A DNA stretch of 64,000 nt from Kiloniella litopenaei. GTDB taxonomy: Bacteria; Pseudomonadota; Alphaproteobacteria; Kiloniellales; Kiloniellaceae. The notes beneath the pieces are model-generated. The model saw only the letters and a list, made by a program, of their open reading frames with translations, was not told where the DNA came from and ran no database searches. A program made the position numbers and the translations under genes. This document shows positions 46,276 through 55,386 of this stretch, in pieces. Location: NCBI RefSeq assembly GCF_000982415.1, contig NZ_LANI01000004.1, positions 124,001-188,000 of the forward strand, in the 5' to 3' direction. The number at the start of each line of letters is the position of its first letter. The first letter of the stretch is position 1.

Positions 46276-46908
46276 ATGAGCGCAAATGTAACCGTGGTTG
46301 AGCATCCTTTGGTTCAGGTAAAACTTACTCAAATGCGTTCGAAAGAAACCGCGACCCCTGATTTTCGTCGGTTGTTAAAAGAAATCTCTCACCTGCTTGC
46401 CTATGAGGTTACACGAGACCTGGTTCTCACAGAACGTGAGGTTGAAACACCAGTTGAACGTGCAATGTGCCCGGTCTTACGAGATCTAGAACCTTGTTTT
46501 ATTTCAATCCTGCGTGCTGGTAACGGTATTCTGGATGGGATGATGGATTTGTTGCCGTCTGCACGTGTGGGGCATGTCGGACTATATCGTGATCATGAAA
46601 CATTAGAAGCAATTGAATACTATTATAAAGTACCAACGGATATGGCCGATCGTGAAGTTATTGTTGTCGACCCCATGTTGGCAACGGGGCATACAGCTGT
46701 AGCCGCTATAGATCGTCTCAAGAAAGATGGTGCAAAGAATATCAAGTTCCTTTGCTTGCTTGCGGCACCGGAAGGAATTGAAGAATTCCAAAAGGGACAC
46801 CCGGATGTTCCTGTTTACACAGCCTCTGTCGATCAGAAACTAAATGAACATGGATATATCGTTCCCGGTTTGGGGGATGCGGGTGATCGTATTTATGGCA
46901 CCAAATAG
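46276..46908 (+). CDS. upp: Uracil phosphoribosyltransferase
   Basis: Upp joins uracil to PRPP to form UMP in pyrimidine salvage. The 210-residue protein has the type I PRTase PRPP-binding motif [15 protein letters not shown] near residue 134 and the uracil-binding C terminus [18 protein letters not shown], both invariant in the family; length is standard (about 208). AAAGG lies upstream of the ATG. It diverges from the suf regulator and is followed by a terminator shared with the convergent binding-protein gene. Confidence 0.97.
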   Translation: MSANVTVVEHPLVQVKLTQMRSKETATPDFRRLLKEISHLLAYEVTRDLVLTEREVETPVERAMCPVLRDLEPCFISILRAGNGILDGMMDLLPSARVGHVGLYRDHETLEAIEYYYKVPTDMADREVIVVDPMLATGHTAVAAIDRLKKDGAKNIKFLCLLAAPEGIEEFQKGHPDVPVYTASVDQKLNEHGYIVPGLGDAGDRIYGTK

Positions 46909-46936
46909 CCTCTGATTTTTTTGTCAAAGTGAATAA

Positions 46937-46968
46937 GAAAGGCTTCATTTTCGAGGCCTTTTTTTATT
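46937..46968 (+). terminator. Terminator after upp
   Basis: AAAGGCTTC (46938-46946) pairs with GAGGCCTTT (46953-46961) with one G-U pair, followed by a T-run. It overlaps the stop codon of the convergent gene and can serve both sides. Confidence 0.8.
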
Positions 46969-47713
46969 GATACTTTTTTCTGATTTCTTCGTACGTGCCA
47001 TTATGCCTGATGGTACGCAGGCCTTGGTTTACATCATCAATAATACTTTGAACCTTTTCAGATTTTTTAGAAAAACAAAAATAATAAGGATGACTGACCA
47101 GTTCTCTGTAGGTTACATGCCCGCTTTTGCCACGATTGGCTAAGGCAAATAATATTGAGTCCCTATAGGAATAAACGGCGTCAACGCGTTTGTTTTCTAG
47201 TAAGGTTAGCAAATCGTCGTCATTTGTCGCTTCATAAGCCTTGATACCATTCTCGATTAATTCTTTATGGACCGCATAACCTCTTACACTGGCGACTGAT
47301 AAGTCTTTGAGATCTGCAACTGAATCAAAATTCCTTAAGCTCACATCTTCTGACAAGAACACCCCTTGGCTGTGGTAACCAAGGATATCTGAGAAAAGGA
47401 AATTCTCATCTCTGTCTGGGTGATAAGAACACCCGCAAAGGCCATCTACTTTTCCTTGTTCGACTAATTTGACGGCACGTTTCCAAGGGTAAAACGAGTA
47501 CTCAACATCCCGCCCTGCGAGGGAAAAAATTTCCAGCATTATATCGACATCCATACCTTTGGGACCTGTGCCGGGATTTTCTATTTTATAGGGGGGGAAA
47601 GAGCTGCAAGCCATCGTTACTGGTTGAGCATCAGCGGCAATACTTTTTTTTACCAGTGGAAAAATAAGTAAAAGAGACGCGATAGCAAAGACATGTTTAG
47701 GGGGTAATTTCAA
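46964..47713 (-). CDS. Extracellular solute-binding protein, family 3 type
   Basis: A 249-residue periplasmic protein with signal peptide (about 1-27, ending SIAADA) and a class 3 (amino-acid type) binding fold: MACSSFPPYKIENPGTGPKGMDVDIM, split over residues 34-59, then WKRAVKLVEQGKVDGLCG and the later DLSVASVRGY and KRVDAVYSY segments. No permease or ATPase gene is adjacent, so this is an orphan. Such orphans often act with distant transporters or as sensors. The ligand is unknown. Confidence 0.82.
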   Translation of the reverse strand: MKLPPKHVFAIASLLLIFPLVKKSIAADAQPVTMACSSFPPYKIENPGTGPKGMDVDIMLEIFSLAGRDVEYSFYPWKRAVKLVEQGKVDGLCGCSYHPDRDENFLFSDILGYHSQGVFLSEDVSLRNFDSVADLKDLSVASVRGYAVHKELIENGIKAYEATNDDDLLTLLENKRVDAVYSYRDSILFALANRGKSGHVTYRELVSHPYYFCFSKKSEKVQSIIDDVNQGLRTIRHNGTYEEIRKKYQ

Positions 47714-47847
47714 TAATTATGATCCATCAAATTAACCGCAGATATGGATTTAGTTTTCCATCAAAACGCGGCTATCTTTTGTTATTTAAGATAATCCAGT
47801 AGAACGTCTCTATTTTAACTAGGGAAATACTAATAATTCTTTACCGT

Positions 47848-49041
47848 TCAGGGTAGTTCTTGATGCGTATATTCTTTTGCCGGTGGGGCGCTGCTCGGTG
47901 GTACAAACTTTGTAACTATCCATATAATAGTCCCGCCAGTTGCAGCCATCCCCACCATTGCAAGAAAAGCATACGAGGGATCAATATCAAACAGCATGCC
48001 CGAAACGAAAATTGATAACCCCATCATCAGACCATTTGCGATGCTGGAATAGAGGCTTTGTGCAGAAGCCGAGACATCTTTTGGGGCATGCTTTGTTATA
48101 AATGACATGGATCCCAAATGTGTCAGGCCGAATGTCAGGGCGTGTAAAACCTGGATACCAATGATCAAAATCATACTGTCGCTAAAGCCAAGGGTGCCCC
48201 ATCTGATCATCCCCGCGATACTACCGATTATGATAAGGTGTAGAGAGCGTGCGCTTTTAAACAGCTTGTTGCTAAACGCGAATAAAAGGACCTCAGCCAT
48301 AACGCCAAATGCCCAGATAAACCCAACGAGGCTTTTGCTATATCCCAGTGACGTTAAGTATAGAGAGCCAAAGGCATAATAGGCGGCGTGGCTACCAATG
48401 ATCATGCCAGCCCCAAGAATAAAAAAGAGAAAGCTTGGCTTTCTAAGAAATACTCTTGGATTGCCAGATGTTTTTTCTTGTTCCCCAGGCAGTTGGGGCA
48501 GGGTTAAGCTAAAAAATGCTACAATAATAAGGGCGCATAGAATAAGCCATAGTGTCCAGTTGATGTCGATTGTATCTAAAAGGTGGCCGACCCCAAAGCT
48601 TGTTGCTATGAATGAAAGCGAGCCCCAAAGCCTTATTCGCCCATAATTTAAATCATACAGGCGGACAGCTTTAAGTGTTTGACTGTCACCTAAAGGAATA
48701 AGTGAAAGAAAGCAACACGATGCACCTGCTTGGAGCAATAGATAAAAATAAAAATTTTCAGCGAAATAGAAGGTGAAGAAGAACCCGCTGGAGATTAATG
48801 CTGTTGTGAAAAGTACGGTCCTGCTATAGCCGCTTTTTTCTGATATGAAGGCAATCAATGGGGAAACCAGTACCATCAGGAACGGCGGGATAGAGAGTAT
48901 ATTGCCTATTTCTGACTTACTGAGCCCCCTTTCAGATAACCATAGAGGCCAAAACACAAGAATGATGCCCATGGTCATGAAAACAAAGATATAAAAAAGG
49001 GAGTAGGGAACGCCAAAAGAAAAGGCGGAATCTTTGTTCAT
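47848..49041 (-). CDS. MFS transporter (HcaT/MFS_1-like)
   Basis: A 397-residue inner-membrane carrier with about twelve membrane helices. The N terminus, FWPLWLSERGLSKSEIGNIL, and the LVSPLIAFISEKSGYSR loop resemble the 3-phenylpropionate permease/nucleoside-symporter-like MFS subgroup (HcaT). The transported compound is not deducible. It is transcribed in the same direction as the solute-binding gene 134 bp downstream, but co-transcription is uncertain. Confidence 0.83.
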   Translation of the reverse strand: MNKDSAFSFGVPYSLFYIFVFMTMGIILVFWPLWLSERGLSKSEIGNILSIPPFLMVLVSPLIAFISEKSGYSRTVLFTTALISSGFFFTFYFAENFYFYLLLQAGASCCFLSLIPLGDSQTLKAVRLYDLNYGRIRLWGSLSFIATSFGVGHLLDTIDINWTLWLILCALIIVAFFSLTLPQLPGEQEKTSGNPRVFLRKPSFLFFILGAGMIIGSHAAYYAFGSLYLTSLGYSKSLVGFIWAFGVMAEVLLFAFSNKLFKSARSLHLIIIGSIAGMIRWGTLGFSDSMILIIGIQVLHALTFGLTHLGSMSFITKHAPKDVSASAQSLYSSIANGLMMGLSIFVSGMLFDIDPSYAFLAMVGMAATGGTIIWIVTKFVPPSSAPPAKEYTHQELP

Positions 49042-49179
49042 ATACTGACTCTGAGCTTGGGATGCTTGGTTGGGAATTATTAGCTATGTCGGGCGTGCTC
49101 TACTTTTATAAATAACATTTTATCGTTTGGCATCAATATTTATGTTTAAAAGTTTTGTGCAGATGATCTGATCCAGCCA

Positions 49180-49208
49180 TAAAAAAAGGCGCCCGTAAGA
49201 ACGCCTTT
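49180..49208 (-). terminator. Terminator after rhlE
   Basis: On the minus strand AAAGGCG (49208-49202) pairs with CGCCTTT (49191-49185), followed by further T residues. It lies 25 bp beyond the helicase stop. Confidence 0.85.
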
Positions 49209-49232
49209 CCCATGATTACGATGCAATCTTTG

Positions 49233-50711
49233 TTATGCGACTTTTGCTTCACGTAGAATGAAAGCCGGGGTGTGGTCCCCAAAAGAGCTTGTCGGGTTAC
49301 TTGGTTCTGACGAAGGCTCTCTCTCGCCAATAACAGCCGTTGGTTTTGGTTTACGACGGGGTGTTCTGGCTGTTTTTTTCGCGTTACGTTTTTCTTCGGT
49401 GTTGTTGTCAGTATCTGTCGATGCTGCAATCTCAGAAGAAATATCTTCTGAAACGTCATCAGATTTCTTGCGACGACTGCTTGGTTTCGCATCTTTGGTA
49501 TCGCCACCTTTTGACGAAGCTTTTGCTGGGCGCCGACGTCTGCGTCCTTTTAGTGACGCAGCTTCTTCATCTGTCCAGCTTTCAAAGCCTTCAAGAGAAA
49601 CAACAGGAATAGCGCTATTAATTGTTGTTAACACGTTGCGTAATGCCTTGTAATCTTCAATTGTCGCGATTGTGAATGCCTTGCCTTCTCGCCCTGCACG
49701 CCCGGTTCTTCCTATGCGGTGAACATAATCTTCGGGGTTAATTGGAACGTCAAAGTTAAAGACGTGCGATACTGCGGGAATATCCAGACCACGTGCAGCA
49801 ACATCTGAACAGACCAACAGCTTAACTTTGCCGTCCTTAAAGTCGTTCAGTGTTTCCATACGGGATGATTGAACCATATCACCGTGGAGTGCTGCAGCAG
49901 AAAATCCGTGTACATTCAGTGATTTATTCAGAATGTCGACGTCTTTTTTTCTATTGCAGAATAAAATCGCGGATTGGATTTCACCTTCGCCAGTCATGAT
50001 CTGGCGTAGTGCTTCGCGCTTATCCTTGGGACCGCCATCAATCTTGATAACCGTCTGTTGAACCGTTTCAGCAGTTGATGCCTGCTTGGTAACAGAGATT
50101 TCTTTCGGATTGCTGAGGAACTTGTCGGACAGCTTCTTGATTTCCGGTGCCATGGTGGCAGAGAAAAAGAGTGTCTGTCTCAGTGGTGGAAGCAAAGACA
50201 CGATCTTTTCTACATCGGGGATAAAGCCCATATCCAGCATCCGGTCTGCTTCATCAATCACCAAAAGTTTAGTGTCGACCAGCATGATCTTGCCTCTCTC
50301 GAAAAGATCGAGAAGACGACCAGGTGTGGCAATAAGCACATCAACGCCGCGTTCGAGGAGCTTTGTCTGCTCCGCAAAGGAAGAGCCTCCGATAAGGAGA
50401 GCTTTGCTAAGCTTGCTGTATTTTCCATAGTTTTCGAAATTTTCCGAAATCTGATGGGCAAGTTCACGTGTTGGTGTCAGGATCAAAGAACGTGGCATTC
50501 TTGCACGTGCCCGACCACTGGACAGCATTTCGATCATAGGCAGTGTAAACGAGGCAGTTTTTCCTGTCCCGGTTTGGGCACAGCCCATTACATCACGACC
50601 CATTAACACGTAGGGGATTGCTTGTTCCTGAATAGGCGTAGGTGTTGTATAGCCAACATCCTCGACAGCCTGCAGGAGCTTTGGATTTAATCCAAGATCA
50701 GAAAAGCTCAT
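49233..50711 (-). CDS. rhlE: DEAD-box RNA helicase (RhlE type)
   Basis: A 492-residue ATP-dependent RNA helicase. The core (about 1-370) has the Q motif FSDLGLNPKLLQAVEDVGYTTPTPIQEQAIP (residues 3-33), Walker A CAQTGTGKTASF, DEAD in VIDEADRMLDMGFIPD, SAT, and HRIGRTGRAG. The C-terminal 120 residues are a basic, low-complexity tail (KGRRRRRPAKASSKGG, KKTARTPRRKPKP) that probably binds RNA. RhlE proteins act in RNA decay and ribosome assembly, especially in the cold. Its mRNA leader has an unusual terminator-like structure described separately. Confidence 0.93.
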   Translation of the reverse strand: MSFSDLGLNPKLLQAVEDVGYTTPTPIQEQAIPYVLMGRDVMGCAQTGTGKTASFTLPMIEMLSSGRARARMPRSLILTPTRELAHQISENFENYGKYSKLSKALLIGGSSFAEQTKLLERGVDVLIATPGRLLDLFERGKIMLVDTKLLVIDEADRMLDMGFIPDVEKIVSLLPPLRQTLFFSATMAPEIKKLSDKFLSNPKEISVTKQASTAETVQQTVIKIDGGPKDKREALRQIMTGEGEIQSAILFCNRKKDVDILNKSLNVHGFSAAALHGDMVQSSRMETLNDFKDGKVKLLVCSDVAARGLDIPAVSHVFNFDVPINPEDYVHRIGRTGRAGREGKAFTIATIEDYKALRNVLTTINSAIPVVSLEGFESWTDEEAASLKGRRRRRPAKASSKGGDTKDAKPSSRRKKSDDVSEDISSEIAASTDTDNNTEEKRNAKKTARTPRRKPKPTAVIGEREPSSEPSNPTSSFGDHTPAFILREAKVA

Positions 50712-50741
50712 GTATTCCTTAGTTACGCTTGAGCGTTAGTC

Positions 50742-50780
50742 AAAAAAAAGCAGAAATGCGTAAAAACTTACGCGTGCTTT
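50742..50780 (-). promoter_or_regulatory. Intrinsic terminator-like attenuator in the rhlE leader
   Basis: On the minus strand the leader has AAAGCA-C-GCGTAA, loop GTTT, TTACGC-ATTTC-TGCTTT (50780-50747), a stem in two parts, running directly into eight T (50749-50742). This structure sits between the promoter and the start codon. A third GCGTAA (50728-50723), near the ribosome site AAGGA, could compete for the central TTACGC. Confidence 0.6.
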
Positions 50781-50797
50781 CCAGAAGCGACGTGCGC

Positions 50798-50825
50798 ATA
50801 ATACGGAAAGCTTTGAAAAAGTCAA
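50798..50825 (-). promoter_or_regulatory. rhlE promoter
   Basis: On the minus strand TTGACT (50825-50820) and TATTAT (50803-50798), 16 bp apart, give a near-consensus sigma70 promoter. Transcription would begin near 50791, about 80 nt before the start codon and just before the attenuator hairpin. Confidence 0.7.
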
Positions 50826-50950
50826 TTTGTACTGTGTTTTAGGGGCAGAAAATCGATAAATTACGCCATAAAGTAATATTATTGTTTAATTTTAAGCCGG
50901 TGATGTTTAAGTCAATAGAGGTCCGTTAACGTGATAAAGGCGCTTGAAAA

Positions 50951-51502
50951 ATGTTGATGTCTGCAGAAGATTCGGTTGTTGTTGTCATTGATGTGCAGGA
51001 CAGATTGGCACCTGCAATACCTGAACTTCAATCCATCCTGAAAGCCAATGAACTGGTTTTGAAAACGGCGTCTGAGCTATCTGTGCCTGTTCTGGTGACT
51101 GAGCAATACCCGAAAGGGCTTGGGCATACTCTTGAACAACTGCGTGATTATTACACAGATACTAATGTGTTCGAGAAAATTTCTTTCAGCTCTGCGGGCT
51201 GTGCGCCTTTTATGTCAGCCTTAAAAGAAACCGGACGGCGTCAGGTTATTGTTACGGGTATTGAAGCCCATGTCTGTGTTCAGCAGACTGTTCTGGAATT
51301 GTTGGCAGAGAGATTCGATGTTTTCGTTGTGGCAGATGCTATTGGTTCGCGCGCTGACGAGAATAGAAAGCTGGCGCTGGAGCGTATGATCAGATCCGGA
51401 GCCGAAGTTGTTTCAAGCGAAATGGTGATGTTTGAAATGTTGAAAAAGGCCGGAACACCAGAATTTAAAAAACTATCGAACCTACTCAAAGAAAACGATT
51501 AA
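50951..51502 (+). CDS. Isochorismatase-family cysteine hydrolase
   Basis: A 183-residue hydrolase of the YcaC/isochorismatase family. The catalytic Asp is in VVIDVQDRLAPAI (about residue 15) and the nucleophile Cys in VTGIEAHVCVQQTVLEL (about 108), with the Lys in TEQYPKGLG region. The lack of a carrier-protein domain and the shorter length point to a nicotinamidase-like or ureidoacrylate-type amidase rather than true isochorismatase. It is 4 bp ahead of an alpha/beta hydrolase gene, so the two likely act together or are at least co-expressed. Confidence 0.85.
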   Translation: MLMSAEDSVVVVIDVQDRLAPAIPELQSILKANELVLKTASELSVPVLVTEQYPKGLGHTLEQLRDYYTDTNVFEKISFSSAGCAPFMSALKETGRRQVIVTGIEAHVCVQQTVLELLAERFDVFVVADAIGSRADENRKLALERMIRSGAEVVSSEMVMFEMLKKAGTPEFKKLSNLLKEND

Positions 51503-51506
51503 TTTC

Positions 51507-52211
51507 ATGCAAGAAAAAGAACGCCTGTTTTTTCTGCCGGGCTTGTTGTGTAACCAACGACTGTGGTCGCCACAGTTGGATCACTTTAAAGACAAATATC
51601 TTTGTGAAGTCGCTGATCTTACCCAGGCAAGCTCTATTAGAGAGCTGGCAGTACAGGCTTTGAAACAGGTGCGTGGAAAGTTCAATCTCGTTGGATTATC
51701 AATGGGGGGATATGTCGCGCTCGAGATCCTGCGGATTGCGCCCGAGCGTGTGAAGCGTTTGGCGTTAATTGATACAAAAGCACGTGCGGATAGCCCCGAA
51801 CAAAAGCGGCGTAGACGTGGTCTACTTTCCTTGGCCGGGCGTGGAAAGTTTAAGGGGGTGACACCGCACTTGATGCCTCTGCTTATTCATCCCGACCGAA
51901 TGGATGATACGTCCTTGACGTCTGAAATATACAAAATGGCCGAAGAGGTTGGACAGGAAGCTTTTGTTCGACAGCAAACGGCAATACTGGATCGTGAAAG
52001 CCATCTGGATATTTTACCGAAGATAAAGTGCCCCGTACAAGTCATCTGCGGGCGGGATGACTTGATTACCCCTTTGGACTGCTCAGAAGAAATCGCCTCT
52101 TTGACACCAAGTGCCGAACTTCTGGTTTTGGAAGACTGTGGTCACCTGTCAAATATTGAGTTGCCAGCACAAGTTAATAAGGTTCTCCAAGACTGGTTGG
52201 AAAGGGATTAG
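51507..52211 (+). CDS. Alpha/beta hydrolase
   Basis: A 234-residue serine hydrolase. The nucleophile elbow is VGLSMGGYVAL (about residue 75), the acid lies in ICGRDDLITPLDCS (Asp about 181), and the histidine in EDCGHLSNIELP (about 208), completing the triad. The compact size and missing cap region suggest a small-ester hydrolase, but no substrate is indicated. It is coupled to the isochorismatase-type gene (4-bp gap) and converges on the sortase gene. Confidence 0.87.
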   Translation: MQEKERLFFLPGLLCNQRLWSPQLDHFKDKYLCEVADLTQASSIRELAVQALKQVRGKFNLVGLSMGGYVALEILRIAPERVKRLALIDTKARADSPEQKRRRRGLLSLAGRGKFKGVTPHLMPLLIHPDRMDDTSLTSEIYKMAEEVGQEAFVRQQTAILDRESHLDILPKIKCPVQVICGRDDLITPLDCSEEIASLTPSAELLVLEDCGHLSNIELPAQVNKVLQDWLERD

Positions 52212-52252
52212 GCTTCGCAGCTTGCTTGGTTTTTGTCACAAAGATTGCCTGG

Positions 52253-52897
52253 TCAATCAGAGAGAGATTTTTCAAGAAGGTGCCCCTCTACAATATATCG
52301 AAGCGGGCCGGGTGTTTGAGCATTGAAAGGCCAGCAAGTTACCAAGGCTATTCGCTTAGACGAATTTTGATTGGTAATGCCAGATTGATCCCATTTGGTA
52401 ATCCGGATGTTATCCACTCTATAGAAATGATCTCGCCCTTGAGGATCTTTCACTTTTATGATGTCAGTTGCTTTTATCTTTTCCAAAAAAGCAAAATGAG
52501 TATCTCTATGAGCTGCATAAACGGCCGTTCCCTGCTGTCCGGGCTGGGCGGTGTTTTCTAAATGCCCTGGCGCGAAGGCCAAGGCTTCCCCACTACTGCC
52601 ACGCAGGGCGATTACGGGTTCAATCGCCAGATTGGGGAGGCTTATCTCTGCAACAGGGTAGGTATCAGCCCAGGACCATGCTTTTTGTGGTGTTTGGGTT
52701 GTTAGGGTCTCTTGCCAGGCTTGTTGCAGCAGGTGTTGCGCCAGGACGGCTTTTAATTTGATGTAGAGGCCGTCTCCGATTAATGCAAATCCTATAATAA
52801 ACAATGCCAGCAAGAGGAACTTTCTGGTTCCCCTTGCCAGATGCTGGACAGGCCACCCTTTTCGTGAAACGGGTTTGGTGCCACGCGATAGTGCCAT
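52253..52897 (-). CDS. Class GN sortase (Gram-negative sortase)
   Basis: A 214-residue transpeptidase with one N-terminal membrane anchor (about 26-45) and a sortase domain (about 75-210). Catalytic residues: His in AAHRDTHFAFL, Cys in LVTCWPFNA and Arg in GPLRYIVEG. Sortases join proteins with LPxTG-like motifs to a cell-surface nucleophile; in Gram-negatives the acceptor is not settled. The gene begins 2 nt after the stop of its likely substrate, the VIT-vWA protein, a pairing seen in marine proteobacteria under the names class GN sortase and sortase target protein. Confidence 0.93.
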   Translation of the reverse strand: MALSRGTKPVSRKGWPVQHLARGTRKFLLLALFIIGFALIGDGLYIKLKAVLAQHLLQQAWQETLTTQTPQKAWSWADTYPVAEISLPNLAIEPVIALRGSSGEALAFAPGHLENTAQPGQQGTAVYAAHRDTHFAFLEKIKATDIIKVKDPQGRDHFYRVDNIRITKWDQSGITNQNSSKRIALVTCWPFNAQTPGPLRYIVEGHLLEKSLSD

Positions 52898-52899
52898 GA

Positions 52900-55182
52900 T
52901 TATGGACGGTGCCCGTTTGTAAGCATTTTACGTGACACCAGCATGAACAATACGGTGGCAAGCAACAGTAGAATGCCGAGAATCATTTTTAATTCCGCAG
53001 TTGTTGCTGTGGCAGGTAAGGGGATCGATTTAGCCTTTGCAAATGTAGGGCTTTCCAACGGGGCATCACTGGCTGCCAAGCTATAGAGCGGTGAGACACT
53101 GGCCTCTTTCTGTGGTTCAGGTTCAGAGGCATAATCTGGTCCGAAAACCTTCTCAAAGTCCCATCCTGCCGGCAGATTCAACGCGATTTTCTGGCTAGAA
53201 TAATCTTTATCAGCTGGCCTTGTCGGTGTGATATCAACGGCAACGAGGCTGGTCATTTTGCTGATTAAACCATATTTCATGGCGGTATTGAGTATGTCCT
53301 GATCAAGAACATCCCAGTTATCGGCCTGAAAATACTGGCCTTCTATTTCTGTAATTTTTCTTCTACCCCAAAGTTTACCGATACCAGTGCCTTGCTGTGC
53401 ACTCTTTAAAGGCAATTTAATTGTCCAGGGCTGATTGGCGAACTGGCCGGAAATATCCAGTGTTTCCTTGGTTGGTTGAGTTGCGGTTTTTGTTTTTGCC
53501 AGAATAACGACGGGCTCGCCGCTATAGAGATCAGGCAGTTGGCTTGGACTCATTTCGACGTTGTTTTCTTCGGGCTGGTTTCTTGTCGGCCAGTCTGCCT
53601 TGAGGTCTGTGAGTACGGGGGTTTCAAGCTTTGTGAATAGCTCATTCATACGGGATCTGACCTGTTGCTCAGATCCGATGTGGGTAAAGGTGCCTTTACC
53701 ATAGCTCGACGCGCGGTTCATAAAGTGACTGTTGGGGGCAGAGCCAATACCAACAGTGAAAATTCTGGACCGCCCCCGCTTTTTGACAATGGTGTCAAAC
53801 ATCTGTTTCTCATTGCCAATGGCCCCGTCCGTGAGGAAGATGATTTGGCGCAGGGTGGATTTATCGTGGGGTGTCTGATCTCCGAGTGCAGCCTCCAGCG
53901 CGGGCAGCATTTCTGTTCCCCCATCGGCTTCGAGCGATGAGACAAACCTTTTTGCGATATCGAGATTGCCCGTGTTGGCTTCAAGGGCTGAGGGGAAAAG
54001 GACTTCGTAGGTATCATCGAACCTGATAACGTTAAAGCGGTCCTGATTTTGCAGCTTTGCAAGCGCTAAAAGCAAGCTTTCCTTTGCCTGTCTCATGGAT
54101 GGGCCAGCCATAGAGCCAGAGTTATCAATAACAAAAATGACTTCCCTGTTCGGGGTTGGTATCTCGTCCTGCGCAAGTTGTGCGAGTTTTGGCGGGGTAA
54201 CAAAGGCAAGGAAATAGTCATCCTGACCAATGGTTTCCTTGAAAAGAGCGACGCGTGGTGATTGCTTGGGTTCAGCTTTCCAGTTGAGCTCAAAATCGCG
54301 ATCTGCTGGTACAACTTGGTCGCTGAGTGACACTTTGACCTGATCTTTGGATTTATAATCGGTCACAATGTTATGAAACGGGCTTTTGATTTCCCCAATA
54401 GGAAAGCCTGAAGCCAGATTAACGTTCAGAGATACGGGATTACTTTTAGCCTGTTTTTCGGGATTTAAAACGGGAGAGGTTATCTCTTCGCGATCAGGCA
54501 CGGGGTCTTTAACTGTTCCCCACTGTTCATCGTTCTCAAAATTGACACTTTCGACGATGCGTGGTTTGGGATTGTAGCGCGGGGCTGCGACCATTGGGAA
54601 ACGGAGAGAGAAAAGGCCATTTGATTGTCTAACGGTCTCTTGGTACTCAATCTGTACGACGACGATCTCTTGCGGTCCTATGTTTGCGACTGAATTGGTA
54701 AAGAGATTGGGGCGCAACTGTTCTACCAAGCTTGCTTTTTTACCTTCTCTTTTGGCGTCGTCATAGATTTTGCGGGCTTCTTCTTTGGGTTTGATCACAC
54801 CTTCGATAAAGCGATCGCCAATTTGCATTTTTAGTGTATCAACAGCGGATGTTTCGGGCAGGGGAAAAACATAAGTGCCTTCGACCCAACCATTTGACGG
54901 GTTTCTAAATCGCTGGGTTACTTTCGTGCGGGCGATTGGTCCATTGATGTCAATTTCGACATTAGTCGCAAGCTGAATGGCCTCGACCATCTTTCCGTCT
55001 TCTGTTGTTTTTAATAACAACGAACCCCTTTTCATATCGTTGGGCGAGACCAGTCCGTTTGCCATCGAACTGTTCACGCTGATAGCGATCATGAAAGAGG
55101 CTAACGCCATGAGAATAAATGGGAGAATAAATGGTGTTTTTGTAAAAAAGTTGATGTGTTGGGTCGTGATTTTTTTCAGCAT
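52900..55182 (-). CDS. Sortase target protein with VIT and vWA domains
   Basis: A 760-residue surface protein. A signal segment (about 19-40) is followed by a VIT domain (about 60-190, with TQRFRNPSNGWVEGTYVFPL) and a von Willebrand A domain (about 345-515) with an intact metal-ion site DNSGSMAGPSM and FLTDGAIGNE. The C terminus has the sorting signal: LPATA (about 718-722), hydrophobic helix MILGILLLLATVLFMLVS and basic tail. Inter-alpha-trypsin-type architecture suggests adhesion or matrix contact. It is the first gene of a two-gene unit with the sortase; membership of TIGR03788 is likely. Confidence 0.93.
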   Translation of the reverse strand: MLKKITTQHINFFTKTPFILPFILMALASFMIAISVNSSMANGLVSPNDMKRGSLLLKTTEDGKMVEAIQLATNVEIDINGPIARTKVTQRFRNPSNGWVEGTYVFPLPETSAVDTLKMQIGDRFIEGVIKPKEEARKIYDDAKREGKKASLVEQLRPNLFTNSVANIGPQEIVVVQIEYQETVRQSNGLFSLRFPMVAAPRYNPKPRIVESVNFENDEQWGTVKDPVPDREEITSPVLNPEKQAKSNPVSLNVNLASGFPIGEIKSPFHNIVTDYKSKDQVKVSLSDQVVPADRDFELNWKAEPKQSPRVALFKETIGQDDYFLAFVTPPKLAQLAQDEIPTPNREVIFVIDNSGSMAGPSMRQAKESLLLALAKLQNQDRFNVIRFDDTYEVLFPSALEANTGNLDIAKRFVSSLEADGGTEMLPALEAALGDQTPHDKSTLRQIIFLTDGAIGNEKQMFDTIVKKRGRSRIFTVGIGSAPNSHFMNRASSYGKGTFTHIGSEQQVRSRMNELFTKLETPVLTDLKADWPTRNQPEENNVEMSPSQLPDLYSGEPVVILAKTKTATQPTKETLDISGQFANQPWTIKLPLKSAQQGTGIGKLWGRRKITEIEGQYFQADNWDVLDQDILNTAMKYGLISKMTSLVAVDITPTRPADKDYSSQKIALNLPAGWDFEKVFGPDYASEPEPQKEASVSPLYSLAASDAPLESPTFAKAKSIPLPATATTAELKMILGILLLLATVLFMLVSRKMLTNGHRP

Positions 55183-55327
55183 GCCGCTGCCCTGCCATTA
55201 AAAAATAGAGTTGTTTTGTTTCTTTCTATTTCTTATCCCGCGGCTTTATGCCGAAAGGGAGAGGCTTTGTGACAAAAAAGGGGCAATGTTGCGGTGTGGA
55301 ATACTGAGATTGAACACAATTCAGATA

Positions 55328-55365
55328 AAAAAGCACTGCTATCCAGTTGAATAGCAGTGCTTTTT
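55328..55365 (-). terminator. Terminator after parE
   Basis: AAAAAGCACTGCTAT (55328-55342) and ATAGCAGTGCTTTTT (55351-55365) are perfect reverse complements over 15 nt, separated by 8 nt, with T-runs on both strands. It terminates parE on the minus strand. Confidence 0.93.
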
Positions 55366-55386
55366 GATTAAAGAATATCTGTAGTG

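Noticed and set aside
49258-49653. 131-codon plus-strand frame opposite the rhlE C terminus
   Set aside because: Arises from the biased codon composition of the basic low-complexity tail of rhlE.
55200-55330. Possible small gene between the sortase target and parE
   Set aside because: Only short frames without ribosome sites; the only clear element is the parE terminator.
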